From: Moringa oleifera | Taxonomy: Eukaryota; Streptophyta; Magnoliopsida; Brassicales; Moringaceae | Assembly (NCBI GenBank): GCA_021397835.1 | Contig: JAJFZO010000609.1 | Coordinates: forward strand, 9,364,001-9,428,000 | Reading direction: 5' to 3' | Length of the DNA: 64,000 bases | Part shown: one piece after another, positions 1-12,700 of the stretch | Position numbering within the stretch: the first letter of the stretch is position 1 | How the letters are laid out: every line of letters starts with the position of its first letter | Position numbers and translations under genes: made by a program | The notes under the pieces: model-generated | Told to the model about the DNA's origin: nothing | The model's database searches: none | What the model saw: the letters and a program-made list of their open reading frames with translations, nothing else

Positions 1-1686
1 GGGAAAGGCCAATTTAGTTACCAAAAAAAAACTAATGCAATTCCTTAGAAACTTAGTCTTTTATTTGCATGTCTCTCCATTTCTGTCCACCAATAAACTT
101 TCACAATATCTTAATTGACCGAGTTCCTCTCTAGTACAGGAGATTCCCTCAATCTCATACTGATTGCTTTATTGTTGACTGATATTCCCTTCTGAAAGAA
201 AAGACAAGATTAAGATGAGTATAACTGTAGTGTTTATTATGAAAGTGTGACATATTGCTACATTTATGTATTGTGAGAGAGAAATTCATGCAAGTTGGTG
301 GAATAATTCACAGGACTCATTGGTTCATGCTTGAGTGGTGAATTGTTGTTGGTTAGAGGATTGCACATGGCGTTGCTGAGTCAGTGTATTGGATTCACCT
401 ATTAGTTTTCTATAACTGTCACTGGATGACACTGTTAAGCACAAATGAAATATATATATATATAAAAGAAAAAAAAAATTGGTGACTGCCAAACCCAAAG
501 CATGCAAGAGGGTTTTCTTCCCCATTGCATGAAACCCTTTTCTCTATGACAGAAAATATCTATTTTCATCTATGAACTTCATGGATTTGCCATTGGTAGT
601 TGATAATGAACAGTCACAGATTCTTGCACTGTGCTTTGTTCTTGTATCCGTTTCCTGTTTGGTGTTAACATTAGATTACTTCAATCAATTTGTCACTAAA
701 ATTGATATTTTCTTTTTTGAGTTCTTTCTTAAATTTCAAGTGTATAGCTCCGAAAAAGAAAATCTATAGAAAAAATTATTTGTTAAAATGTGAATGGTAG
801 ATAGATGAATTTACTGAAAATAGAGATATTTAGATTTTCATGAGGATTTGGTTTCAACATTTCAGAAGATCAAATTTTTTTGGGCCTTGCAACAGGTTTA
901 TATCAGGATAGAAATCACCTTGACTGTTGACACTGGTGCCAATAAGAAGGTGGCTCTTTGACACCAGTAGGAGTGATTTGGTCTAGTCTCTTGTTATTCT
1001 TATGCTTTTAATTTTCATAGTTCGATGATGTTTTTTGATTTCCTGGCTAGTCTTGAAGTCGTAATCATTCCTTTAGGTAGACTCTCATCAAAGATCTAGC
1101 CTCCCAATAGGAGATTTAGAAAAATCCATTCTACAGACCCTATCCTAAATCATTTTATCTCTCCATCGACTGGGCATGAAAATGCTCCGCATGTGCCACA
1201 TGGCCCTCACCTCAAAGCTGCCAGTTATTTGTTTCCTCTTATTATCTATAACTTTTTTCCTTTTATTTTCAACATTTTGCTTATGTTCATACCATGACAA
1301 GAATTGAAAAAGAACATGTCAAAATTATGATGGATGTGCTGTGTTTAGTGGTTTATTGGTGCAGTTCCACGTGAATCTATATGTATGTTTTGGAAATATG
1401 TATTGTTTTATATCATTTTCAATGTAACAATGTTCATCCACTTGGTATGATTTATTATAAATAGAGTTCTTTTATTCTACTTTTTCTGAGATTTTTTTAA
1501 AAATCTAGTTTGTAACATATAGAAGACGATTCCGGTTTTAGGGAAGTCTGGTATTGCGTTTAATTACAAGGCAGTTGAGGAAAGAGTTGTCTGACAAAAT
1601 GAAAACTACATTGCAATCTGACATTCCTAGTTATTATCTCACCTGAAAATCTGACTTCTGTGAAGTTGTGCATGTTGTTTTATGAT
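1..1686. other. No recognisable exon; probable intron or upstream part of the partial plus-strand gene
   Basis: About 1.7 kb of AT-rich sequence with no long or conserved reading frame. It is most simply read as intron or upstream sequence of the gene ending at 1926. No transposon ends, RNA genes or promoter motifs were recognised. Confidence 0.4.
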
Positions 1687-1770
1687 GTATTAGCAGATAT
1701 TTGTTGCCTATGTCAGCAACTTATTAATGTGTTAGCAGACATCTGTTGCCTATGTCAGCAACTCATTGAG
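1687..1770 (+). repeat. Two tandem copies of a 42-bp unit just upstream of the 1791 exon
   Basis: The stretch holding TTAGCAGA, TGTTGCCTATGTCAGCAAC and TTAT/CATT occurs twice with a spacing of 42 bases, differing at only a few positions. Because 42 is a multiple of three the frame stays open through both copies (a 14-residue unit rich in Cys and Leu) and runs on into the exon at 1791. It lies on the intron side of the acceptor, so it is probably non-coding unless that intron is retained. Confidence 0.8.
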
Positions 1771-1790
1771 TTGTCAACCCCCTTTTGCAG

Positions 1791-1926
1791 CCATCAGCTT
1801 GGGAGTATTGGCAATGAGGGACCTCCCTTTGGCTTTGTAAATACAGATCAACAGCTAGCTGGTAGATTCTCAGCATCTGTTGCCCGACATCCTTTCTCTT
1901 CTGCTGGAGGGAACCCATTTGGGTAA
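1791..1926 (+). CDS. C-terminal exon of a plus-strand gene, possibly an ArfGAP of the NIG/AGD14 type (partial)
   Basis: A pyrimidine-rich tract ending in TTTTGCAG at 1783-1790 is a good splice acceptor. The open frame after it encodes about 44 residues and ends in a TAA at 1924-1926. The peptide is rich in Gly, Phe and Pro and ends in Gly-Gly-Asn-Pro-Phe-Gly. Such a low-complexity NPFG tail is what I recall for plant ArfGAPs of the AGD14/NIG type. In Arabidopsis NIG (At4g13350) lies next to a Serinc gene (At4g13345) and LRX3 (At4g13340), and here the next two genes are a Serinc and an LRX. The family call rests on that remembered neighbourhood and on the tail; no catalytic zinc finger is visible, so the rest would lie to the left. 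The gene converges on the Serinc gene. Exon confidence is moderate and family confidence low. Confidence 0.42.
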
Positions 1927-3615
1927 AATGAAAAATTCTCGCCTCACTTAAGGGTAAGCATCATCTTATTGCTCCCTGTCAAAATCTGGGTGGAAGCTTT
2001 GATTTCCCTGTTGAAGTTGAATGACATAATTTTTTGTGCATCTCTAGTTAACGATCAAATGTCCACATTGGCCATGGAAATTAGTTTTGGTGCTGTAAGG
2101 AAAGGGAGTAGAAATGTGAGGATGAGAGGGGGAGAGAGGGAGAGACCATTGTATAATTATAAAAGGATACAAACGCATCTATGAGGAATTGGGTTATTTT
2201 TTATGCAGCTAAGGTGTTCATTGGCTTTTTGTAATTTTCCATGGGGTGCACAGTGTTCCCTGCTGCCCTAGAAGTTGTATCAATTTTTTTTTTCCTTGTT
2301 GTGTTGTATGATTTTGCATTCCCCTGTTGTCCCCGAGTTCAAGTATGTGAAAAGTTACTAATTTTTTTGACAGCTTGTGCCACAGTTTGGTTGCTAATAT
2401 AACATTGAATATTGATATGTCCATTAAGATACTGGTTGGTCCCTTTCTCATTGAACAGAAAATATCCAATACTCTATTGGCTTCTGTTGGCTCCTTGTTC
2501 CATAAGTATAATTATTGGTTTGTCCAGATTTTGGTGGAGCTCTGCTGAGTTTGTTATTTGGTGGGAGGCACTTTTTTAAAATATTTTTTCTAAGGTATTA
2601 TCCAAGGACTGTACAGTCCTATCTGGGATCGGCCTATGAGGGTCTAAGCGCCCATTAGTAAATGATTTGAAGTAAAAACCAGGTTGGTTACTAAGGCTTC
2701 CTTAACAATGGAATTTGAATGCAATCTTGTGGCAGTACAAAACATTGAGATGTGGATGTGGAAAAGCCAAACAAACGAGTTGCTGTCTTTTAAATAAATT
2801 ATTTATGAACAGTTCTGGAGTTCAAGGTCATGCCAATTAAGAGAGACTTGCATGAGGACCTCTTCCATAGAAGGCAGAAGTTGGCCACAGCTTGGGGCCT
2901 TGGGTCACTCTCTTTGGATTAATATACTTTCCAGTGTAGACAAAATTGCAGATGTCATATCATGGAAGCATGCTTTCCAGTCAATCACATATTTTAAATA
3001 AGTCCTGCCAAGTTATTATTGCAATTTGTGGCTTCACCTGTTCTGAACACAAAAATTCATTAAGAGTTTTTGGCCTAACACCTGTTTCCTTAATAGGATT
3101 TTATGCAATAAAAATTCATCGTTATGTCAGAACTGACTGTCACATACTCATTAGATTAAAAGTCTAGCATTCAAACCATTGAGATGGAGAACACCATGGA
3201 TTCATGCTGCCTCAGATACCATTCGTTATTTGGTGCTGGTGTTCACTGCTATCTATTCGGAAGACCTTTAACCCAACAAGCATTTAGATGGAGTATGTCA
3301 AAACTGCATAAACTTTATGGTTTTCAAGATCACAACATCTCCCTATAATTATCGTATTTACATATGTTAATGACAACTTCCCAACTAATTTGACTATTTC
3401 CTATTTTCCTTTCCAGCTGAGCCAGAGGATTGAATATTGACTTCATCAAAAATACAAAGAATCTGATTGATACATAAGTGTTGCGGCAGCCCTGAGTCGT
3501 CTCAATATACTGTAAATTATTCAGGCTGCAGGTGGTCCGGAGCAGCCATATTCACAGCACATCCGTGGAGCAGTTGCGAAAAATCTGGATCACCTTTGAT
3601 TTTTTTTGTTTTTTT
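1927..3615. other. Convergent intergenic/3' region between the partial gene and the Serinc gene
   Basis: This contains the 3' ends of two converging genes and AT-rich spacer. No reading frame longer than about 95 codons and none with recognisable similarity was seen. The part next to 3615 is expected to be Serinc 3' UTR. Confidence 0.5.
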
Positions 3616-6600
3616 TCATGTAGATTCAGTTTGTCTGCTTTTCAATAAAATTGGAGCCAACAGCATCCATACTGCAAAATATGATTTCCTTCTAGTTAGT
3701 ACAACAGCTTCAGATAATCTTCAATGCCATCCCAATCCTCACATTGTGGCTTAATTGTGAAAGCGTAGTTGGAACAGATAACCTTATAATCCAGAGTTGA
3801 ATTAATCAATCCAATTATAGTTTCCTGAGTACTTACAATATACACAGACTGCCAGCCATTCATTCACGACCCTGACCCAGGTACTGGTCCAACCCACATC
3901 AATTGTCCACCTGTAGAAAGCAAAGATGTTACTTGACTGGCAAATCAGATAATTATTTCATTGCTTCAAGAGATGCTTAAATTTCTACCCTATGCTAATC
4001 ATGAACTAAACTGAGAAACAGGAAGGTTTCGATGGGTGAAGCTGCCCTATATTTGGTCTGCCCTATATTTGGTCTGATGTATGAGACCCACTGGCCAAGA
4101 AAATAAAAGCTCACTTAGCAATCATAGAAAACCATTGCTAAGATCAAATGTAACTCCATAAGGATTGGGGTTGGTGGCATCTCTAGTCATTTGTTTGACA
4201 TCTGTGCATTAGCTGACGCTCTCAAATTTAATTTCAGACACAAGATATGGACCAAAAGTAAGATGCATAAAAATACAGAATAAACAGGGAAATAGGAAAC
4301 ATACTTTCTCATGGCATGATGAGTGTTCCAGCCAATCAATAGCATAGCAAAATACATTGCTCCTGTAGCAAACACAAAATGGAAGAAGCCATAGCCGTAT
4401 GGAACAGCATCTTCTGCTTGATTGTCATCCTTCCTGAACTGCAGCTGTCGTCAGAAATTTTCGTGATGTAACTAATTAAAGCTATAGGCAGTTAGTAGAA
4501 CAAACCTGAAAGCATTGGGAATCTATCCCTGTAGAAAATGTGGCAATAACCATTGCAAGTAGAGCAACAACAAAGCTCTGTCACCAAGAAAAAAAAAACT
4601 TATTATTTACTTGGGGAACCAGACCGCAAAATCACGAGGTCCTAAAAAACTGAAATTGTGTAGAGCTTTCTCCTTGTATTATGTTTAGTGATTGGCCCAT
4701 ATTATGAAATCTGAGGGACACAACAAGTGTGCTTCTAGGGTTTAAATGCTCTCTGCATCCAGGAGAATACATTGCTAGCAAAGCAAAGGGTTTATGAGAT
4801 GACACATTTTTAAGACCCTAAATGACAATTTGGGAACCTGAAAATTTCCAAAATTTCTGGAGTAAATGCAAATGTTGGTTAACAGCAATGGATCATGAGA
4901 TAACAAGGAACTTTTGTGATGCACATAATAGTTTAGGACAAATCAGGAACACAATCACCAGAAGTTAACTGCTAGAAGTTGTCAGTAATCACATTCAAGA
5001 CTTAATAGAAATTCTTGAAAGGGCCAATTATTACTATGATGGTAAGCCAGTCTGTTTTGGCTGAAGCTTCTGCCTTTCGGTTACACCTTTCACCTGCTGG
5101 TTCACTGTACAAAAAAGTACAATTTAAGTTCATCGAAGAGAAACTGAGAACATAAAACAATAAATGTAAGATCTATCAAAAACCAAGTACTTTTTAGTAT
5201 AGGCAGGAGCTAACATGTTAAACAAGAAAATTTCCTAAAAAATAAATATTTTCAACAAGCAACAAAAATACTCTGATTTGAAAGACATGGTTTTCTTCGA
5301 GTGAAGGGTTGCATCATTATCCAGCCTACTATCGGAAAACAAATGCATAGAGTATCTGATTGTTCAGATAAAGGAGGCATGGTATTTGTTATGTGTGTTT
5401 TGATAAATTCAAGAGTTTGTTCATTATGGAGTTGCGCCTGCCCCATAGGCCACCAGCCACCTCAACCTTGATGAGGTTCAATTTTGCAATTAAGAAATGC
5501 TTCAGTTTCACAGACATTGGACTTGAATTTGAAAAGCTAAGAGTCACAGTTAAGGATGCAGTTAAGCAACATCAAACGGTGATATCTACTTAAGAGACAG
5601 GAAAAGAATTCTAGAAAACATGCCTCCGAATGGCACACCAGCATATGAATACCACATAAAGCCCCATAAGCCCTGGGGTCAAGAACCCAGCATTCACCTG
5701 TTTCAGGCCAAATAAGCGTTCTTATGTCATACTATGTCAAGACTTAAGAAAGTGAAAAAAAAAATTAAATATGCTGAGAAAGCAGAACTTACTTTAGGGT
5801 GGAGTGAGACACTGGTCATCAGTTGGAGGAGCACCAATGTCCATGTGATGAAGAAAATGTTTAGGAGGCAGGAGGGATCAGGTGCATACCAGATGTACAT
5901 CAAAATGATCCCCACAATGCATACGACATATGCAACAGTTGCCACTAACATCACATGGATGTGGCTGTAAACAAACCTTAATTTCAGTTAGAGCTGATCA
6001 TAAGTAATCAACATTGTGTAGTTGGTAAATGAATTTTTTTTAAATTCAGAGTGTTTAATTCAAGGCATGCAAACATGAGATATTTGTTAGTAGGCACAAC
6101 AAGTACATGGTCTTCATCAAGCCAAAGGCAGATGTAGTCCAAGCAAGTTTACCATATATTGAAAAACTTTATTTTAATGCAGCTTCAATTATGTGACGGA
6201 TCCTAGCAGAACATATAGTATAAGCAGTTAATACCCTGCACTTAAACCAAATAACTTATCAGCAGCAACTTATTAACCTTTTAATCATGGCTGTTTACTT
6301 TAGATCATTTCCTTCCTCTGCTCTGTCCTCATTGTTCCTTTCATTTTAAGCATAGGATATGAATGTGTTGTGAATTTTGTTCTTTTCAATCAGATTGGAT
6401 AGAAGATATGACACAAAGGAACACAATCTTGAGACGTCAGCATCTCTTAGGTTTTTCTTGTGTATGGACAAAATAAACATAGGAAGAAACCTGTTTTTTC
6501 TAAAAATAGAACAACACCAAGTGCTAATGACTTTGTGTAAATTAATCATTTCTGTGCATGGAAAGAAAAAGAGTTTTAGTCAGCAAGTTTAGAATGAAAT

Positions 6601-7898
6601 GAGTCTTACCATCTTTCTGCATTTTTGTCAGACTGGCAACAATCATTCAGCCATGTAATGAAACTGATAACACTAATTAGCTGAATTAGGAGAAAGACCC
6701 TGAAAAGAATTTGAAAATAGGCCTCAGACAAACCCCTCAGCAATTCTACTTACTGAACTGAAACAGGAAGCTTTGGGAGACAGGAATTCATAATAGAATA
6801 AAATTACCCGGCACCAAAATGTGCAATCTCCCCTGCCAATTAAAAGAAAGAAAAACAGTGTTAAAGTTGTGTCAATTAACACGAAAGAAAAAATGAGGTT
6901 TTGGTCCTGGATTTGAAGTAATGGAGAACAATATAATTTCTAGAGAATGCAATCAAACGAACCATATAGCTGAATGAAGGAAGAAGGAATCAAGAAGGGG
7001 ATGATTGTCAGGACAATCCATGAGAGAATCTTCACAGACCACCATCCAGAATGCCAGGAGTCTCTTGACCCATGCAACTTTGAGGTGCCAACAGTTGAAA
7101 GAAACATTAGAAAATAAAATGCCTAACACAGTATTAAGGAGAAAGCTGATCAGAAATTAATGCAAAAAGAAAGGTTCAAGACTAAATTGAATCAAATTAT
7201 GTTTTATGAAAAACAGCCCATTTCCTTAATTAAATTCCCAGAAAACATCAAGTGACATCTTATAACATTCAGTTCTATATGGGTTATGAGGACGGTGTTC
7301 CATCCAGAACTTTGGGTCTCATTTCACGGTGACCTGAGACAAAAATATTAGTAAGGTCATTTGGTTCAGTATTATGATAAATGGGTTAATCTGTTTATAA
7401 GTGTTAAGAACCTCAGAGAGGCTATCATCTAGAACAAGACATCAGGAGCCATGAACATCTAAAGGATACAAAGCACCCCAAGCTCACGCGCAGAACGCCC
7501 TCAGCCCCTAAACAGTCACCCCCACCTTTGCAATTTTTCAGTTCTGCACATATCGTTCAGAACCAAAAGCACATTAGAATCGCATCACTGGTTTAAGCAG
7601 TGCTGACTGTTAAGTGAAGACCGTCGTTAGTAGGTCCTACAGCAGTATAATCTATATCTTCTTAAACCAAATGCCAAATATGGTAAAACAAACAAGCAAT
7701 CTTACTTTCCATTTCCGTCAAGGCACCATGGCCATAATCTCGAACAGCCCATGCTAGCAAATTTGCAATGAGAAATATCAAGCTATATACATATCTGGCC
7801 ATCCAGGGATTTGAGCCGTTGCGGAACTGACTGAACCATGAGTGCTTGAACGCTGTGTACCTCTCGTTGTTGCTGCTGCTTCTTGCACCTCCTTCCAT
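3616..7898 (-). CDS. Serinc-domain membrane protein (TMS/TDE family), 397 aa, 12 coding exons
   Basis: The spliced product matches plant Serinc proteins, polytopic membrane proteins named after animal serine incorporators; their plant role is poorly defined. Coding exons in order: 7706-7898, 7470-7543, 6963-7122, 6808-6832, 6610-6699, 5793-5964, 5624-5697, 5035-5104, 4506-4577, 4305-4438, 3837-3910, 3616-3671, total 1194 nt with phase kept throughout. Recognisable pieces are the N-terminal WFSQFRNGSNPWMARY, a Cys-rich GGGDCLGAEGVLRVSLGC segment, FLSTVGTSKL, HFGAG, WLNDCCQSDKN, WYAPDPSC, FLTPGLMGLY, PYGYGFFHF, GWNTHH and VGWTSTWVRVVNEWLAVCVYLW. Many hydrophobic segments agree with roughly ten membrane spans, and length is near the usual 400 or so. 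The intron after 5624 starts with GC rather than GT; only this site joins the conserved Ile-Arg-Ser-Glu-Pro run in frame. The start is the first ATG after the leader-intron acceptor. Confidence 0.93.
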
Positions 7899-9575
7899 TT
7901 CTTCTTAAACCCTGCAATACTCTACCCTTCATGACATAAGAGCATCGATGTGTGCAAAGAACCAATGGATTTCACTGCACTAAGGTACTTTCACCTGCAG
8001 TGCAAGCAATATCATCACACTTCACAATCAGCAGAACCTATGTACCATTACCTTAGCGTCAAAACTGAAATTCTGACTAATAACAAGGTGCCAGAACTTA
8101 TGAAGTCGTGGGCCTAATTTAAATCTTAGAGGTTAGGGTGCTTCATAAGTTTCTCCTTTTAAATGGAACTGCATGGCTCTTTTACGCTAATTTATCGCTT
8201 GACGCAGAGGGCACACAAATTCATCAAGTTAATCAAAACAAGAAACTACTCAAGGATGCAACTACTGCAAATAATCACGTGATCAGTAATATGTTTACTA
8301 TTTCCCTTCAAATGCTAGTGGGCCTGTAAAATGTTCCTATGTCATTGAGAACTCATTTCTCAACTGAAAGCCTTTCTGTTGATCAGTTCAGTGAATACGT
8401 GCAATGCACGATAAGACCCTCTCTGTTCCATAAGATGATCTAATGAGAGCCGTTGGATCTGACCCAGCGCCTTAATCTGAAAGGATGCATTGCACCGCCT
8501 ACTCAAACTAAGCTGCCAAAAAGCTTTTGGCGTAGTGCATCTTTTGCGTTTTTGGGGTTTTGAGTGGCTTCCCTTTTTCAGTTATACATTACAAACAAAC
8601 GTTTGATAAATGATAAGGAATCCAAATTTTCCCAATTTTTTGGTGCACTCCTCGGGAAGCGTATAAGCAACGGCTGAGCGAAAGGAGCCTTTCCTTCCCT
8701 TGCAAGTCGTCCATATCTTAACCTTCTACTTATACAATCTACAAAAAATGGCTTCTGTGACTTACTCATGATTTATTATTAGTCGCACGGTCTTTTAAAA
8801 AGAAAAAGGGAAATCAAGGGTGAGCTTGTTAATTAGTAATCACCTGCGACTGATGTCTGTGTCGAGTTTTCTTCTGGCAGGCTAGGGAAGAATGAAATTT
8901 ACATTCTGGCCATAGAAATAAGACTGGCTAATAAGCGATTATCCAGTTTTTATAGTATAGATTTGGTAAAGTTGTTGAAATTAGCTGAAACAATGAACAG
9001 AGTATCATGTCAGATCAATTCATAAGGGACAAGTTAAACAGCCACTTAGACATTGTTTCGCAAGTGAGAAAACGAAAGAAAATAAAACGAGAACAAGATG
9101 CTCAAATGTAGAATTGCCTTTGTTTCCCTCACCACAAGATGATCAACTAAATGTCAAAGAGAGTCTTACAACTGTGGCAACGCAAAGTTTTCTCGGATCA
9201 GAAACAATGTGTATGCGACAAAAGTCAGATATTGAAAGATTTCATTGACTTCAGCATGCAAAAAAAAGACTTCCAAGTAATTTATAGGCATCAAAAAGAA
9301 ATTCAAAATGCAAACTAATGTAAAAGCTTAATCACTTAATAGATCATCCTATGATCATTTCAACTTACAGTCAAATCATATATCTCTGCCTAAAACTTGA
9401 GAACCAAAAGATTCAAAGCAATTAACAAACAGAGCAAAGCTTTCTTTTCTTCTTAAACAAGAAGAAGAGCCTTGTCTCGTAAATTCAAATACTAATTAAT
9501 CAAATGCAAACACAAAAATGCCTTCAAATTCACAGTGAACAATAAGAAGACAGGAACAGGGTGAATCAACCATAC

Positions 9576-9710
9576 CTGCAAAGAAGCTGGCGAAGCTCGA
9601 GATCTAAAACGGAGAATGTTTCTTGAAGAAGTTAATCACATTCTCTTTGACAGGATAGAGAACAGAAACAGAGAGAAATCTTTTCTGTTTTTCTTTGTCT
9701 TTTCAGCTCT
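9576..9710 (-). other. Non-coding leader exon of the Serinc gene, followed by a 1.66-kb 5'UTR intron
   Basis: On the minus strand, CTTTGCAG|GTATGG gives a donor at 9575-9574, and the coding exon begins at an acceptor (TTGCAG) with its first base at 7911, 13 bases before the ATG. The transcript therefore probably has a leader exon ending at 9576 and an intron 7912-9575. A CT-rich tract lies just upstream. The outer end of the exon is a guess. Confidence 0.6.
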
Positions 9711-9730
9711 TTAAAATGGTTAAAGGCGTG

Positions 9731-9753
9731 AAAGAGAGAGAGAGAGAGAGAGG
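9731..9753 (+). repeat. GA/CT microsatellite in the Serinc promoter or leader
   Basis: About eleven GA dinucleotides, read as CT on the Serinc strand. CT-rich stretches near transcription starts are common in plants. Confidence 0.85.
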
Positions 9754-12700
9754 GACAGACAGATTGCTTTTGAAGCTTTTTTCTCCTTTGCTTTCTTTCT
9801 TTTTTCCCGCCGTTAGCTCTATGTTTCCGCTCCAGATGGGATCTTTAAGGTGCTTACTATCTTTTTAGGCATTGATCAAGCATCAATTACTCCCTGCTTC
9901 TTCGCCTAAATTAATTTTATTTTCGAGTTTTTCTATTTATATTTTAATATTTCAATCTATTTAAACTTTTTTTCTTTTAAGAAAATTTTAATATATCTAT
10001 AGAAGTTATTTTTATTTATTAATATATATATATACTGTAGATGGATTTACATAATTTATTATATTAATATGAACAAGTTTTATTTACATCACTTTAAAAT
10101 TTTTGTTTTATATATAAAAATATTATATTGAACTCATAATATTTTAATTTATTTAATCTCTGAATTTATATGTTAACAATATAATTTCAAATTTAATTTA
10201 GTGATGGTCTTTATTTAAAACATTTAACTTTTAAATTTAAGCAGACAATTTTTAATTTTCAAACTTTCTTGAAAATATTTATATATAAAAACATAATTAT
10301 TTATTTTCTGCTTTTGAACCTTTAAGTTTATCTTAATTTAATGATTTTATCAAAATAATTTTACACTTTAATTAATTTAGTGTTATGTCTAATATTAAAA
10401 TAATCGATTTTTAAATCAAAAACAATTTCTCTATTCATTTTTTAAATTAAAAGACTAATACTTTTTGTTTTCAATGTTTATTATATCTCTTCCTAACCAA
10501 TTTTGTGCCCAAAAAATATGAACTGCTATGATTTTAATTAAAAAAAATTAGTAAGTCATTGTTATTCAAGATAACATTTTTCACGTACATAAGATTAGTC
10601 CTTCTGATTTATATTTGAGTTTGTTTAAAATTTAATAATAAAATTTCAATTTAGGTAAAGTATTATGTATTCTCATGTTAATGTGTGATTTCTTTTCAAG
10701 CTCTTTTTTTTTTAATTTTTCATTTCTTTTTAGAATTTCATTTTTTCATTTTCAATTTTAAAAAAAAAATAACACGCCAATCAAAAACTATGGTACAAAT
10801 AAATTTATTTGATTAATAATTTTTTATTTGAGAAAAGACTTTATTTTTTATGAAAAATTATCATACAGAATAATATTTATAGAATAATTTGATAATATAA
10901 TTACTGAAATTACGCATTAATCAAAGATATAATGAAAATACCAATTTTAAATTTCAAATATAAAGATTTTTAATATTATAGTAATATAATGATACATAAA
11001 TTTAAATGGTTATATTATAATTATTAGAAATTATAAAATTAAAATTAATCACGTTAAGAGTCGAAAGACGATAATAGATCTAAATATTTTTTTAAAAAAG
11101 ATCCACAAAATTTTATAATAAATTTTAAATTTCAATAACTTATAAAATAATTTTATTAATAAAAAATTTTAATTTAAGAATAGATTTGGCTAAACTGACA
11201 TCTAAACATTAATTTCATTTTAGTTATGTTTTGGTCATAAAGTCGGACCAAATCAAAACCAAGGCCATTATATTAGCGGGCTAGTGGTTGGGTCATCATA
11301 GACAGGTTGCATGCTTTTGGTTAAAATGGGACATGTAAGGTAGGTACTATTTATTGACCCATGCATGCATGCATCAATACTTAAATTAATAATGACATTT
11401 AATGATGTTTGTTTTCTATAATCATATGTAGTGTCACTTTCTGTTTGATCTGCCCTTTTGCAATGTTTTATAATCCGAACATGCCCTGTTCTCATTGCCT
11501 AAACCCTAAATCGGTTGCTTGCTTCCTTGCTTTTATTGCCATCCATGTTACTATAGTTGTAAAAAATAAAGTCTAGCTAATTACCCTCTAGGGGAGTCAT
11601 AGACGTGACACATAATTTAACATTTTTATTTTATTATATAGTTTATATATTATTCGACAAATTGTGTTATTTATGTCAGTTTATCTTGTCAACTATATAG
11701 TATTAGAATTTAGATCACGTTGGTGCCCACTAAAGTTTATGGTTTTTGTTCAGCCCGGGACAGGAATATGTAGCATTTATGGCAATGTTTGACATATCGA
11801 CCAGCCAGTAATCATTCATATGGGTTGCAATAATAATGGTTAGGAAAAGCTTGGTTAGTTGCACAAAGGCATAATTTAACTTTGTTTATGATCCTTTTAG
11901 TTCCTAGTTTCACAAAGACAACAACACTAATCACATAATTTTTTTTCCATATATATATTATCATTAAATATTTTCTAAAATAGATATAAAAAATTATATA
12001 TTTAACTTACTTTTCAATTTGAACTCAAAATTTAGTTTGGAGTAATTTTAATTTTGAATATTTTAATTTGATGTTAATTTAAAATTTATTAAAAAATTAA
12101 AAATTTTATATAACGAATTTTAATTTAAAATTTTTCACAGACATTAAAAATGATCGATCTATCATCAAAAAAATTTTGGATTTTTTTGAATAATAAAAAT
12201 ATTTTAAAAAAAACTACACTATTAGAAGTTTTTAAAAATATCAAAAAATATATATATAAGACTGAAAATTATTAAAAGCGACTTGAGAGTATAATTTAAT
12301 TAAGTCACTTTGAGGTATTTTAATAATAAAAATATTATTAATTTTATAATTATTTAAGTTAAACTTTAAATTATATCAAATTAAAAAATTGAGGTACAAT
12401 TATTTTAATTAATATTTTAAGAATCAAATTGAGGATCACGTTTTAAGTTTAAAGTTTTTTTTAGTATTCATTCATATTATTTTAAATATTTATGCGTGTT
12501 TCTTATTTTTAAACTTTGAATAAATAAATTTCATTTTGACTATTAACTCATTAATGAGATATAATATAAATAAAATTATACTTTTTAAAAATATTTTCTT
12601 AAACTATAATTAATATAAATAAAACTATATTTTCTTATTTTTAAAACTGTATCACTACAATAAAAATAAATAATAATTTAAAAATATCGTTATAAATTTG

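Noticed and set aside
5734..5970. 78-codon plus-strand frame
   Set aside because: Antisense of a Serinc coding exon.
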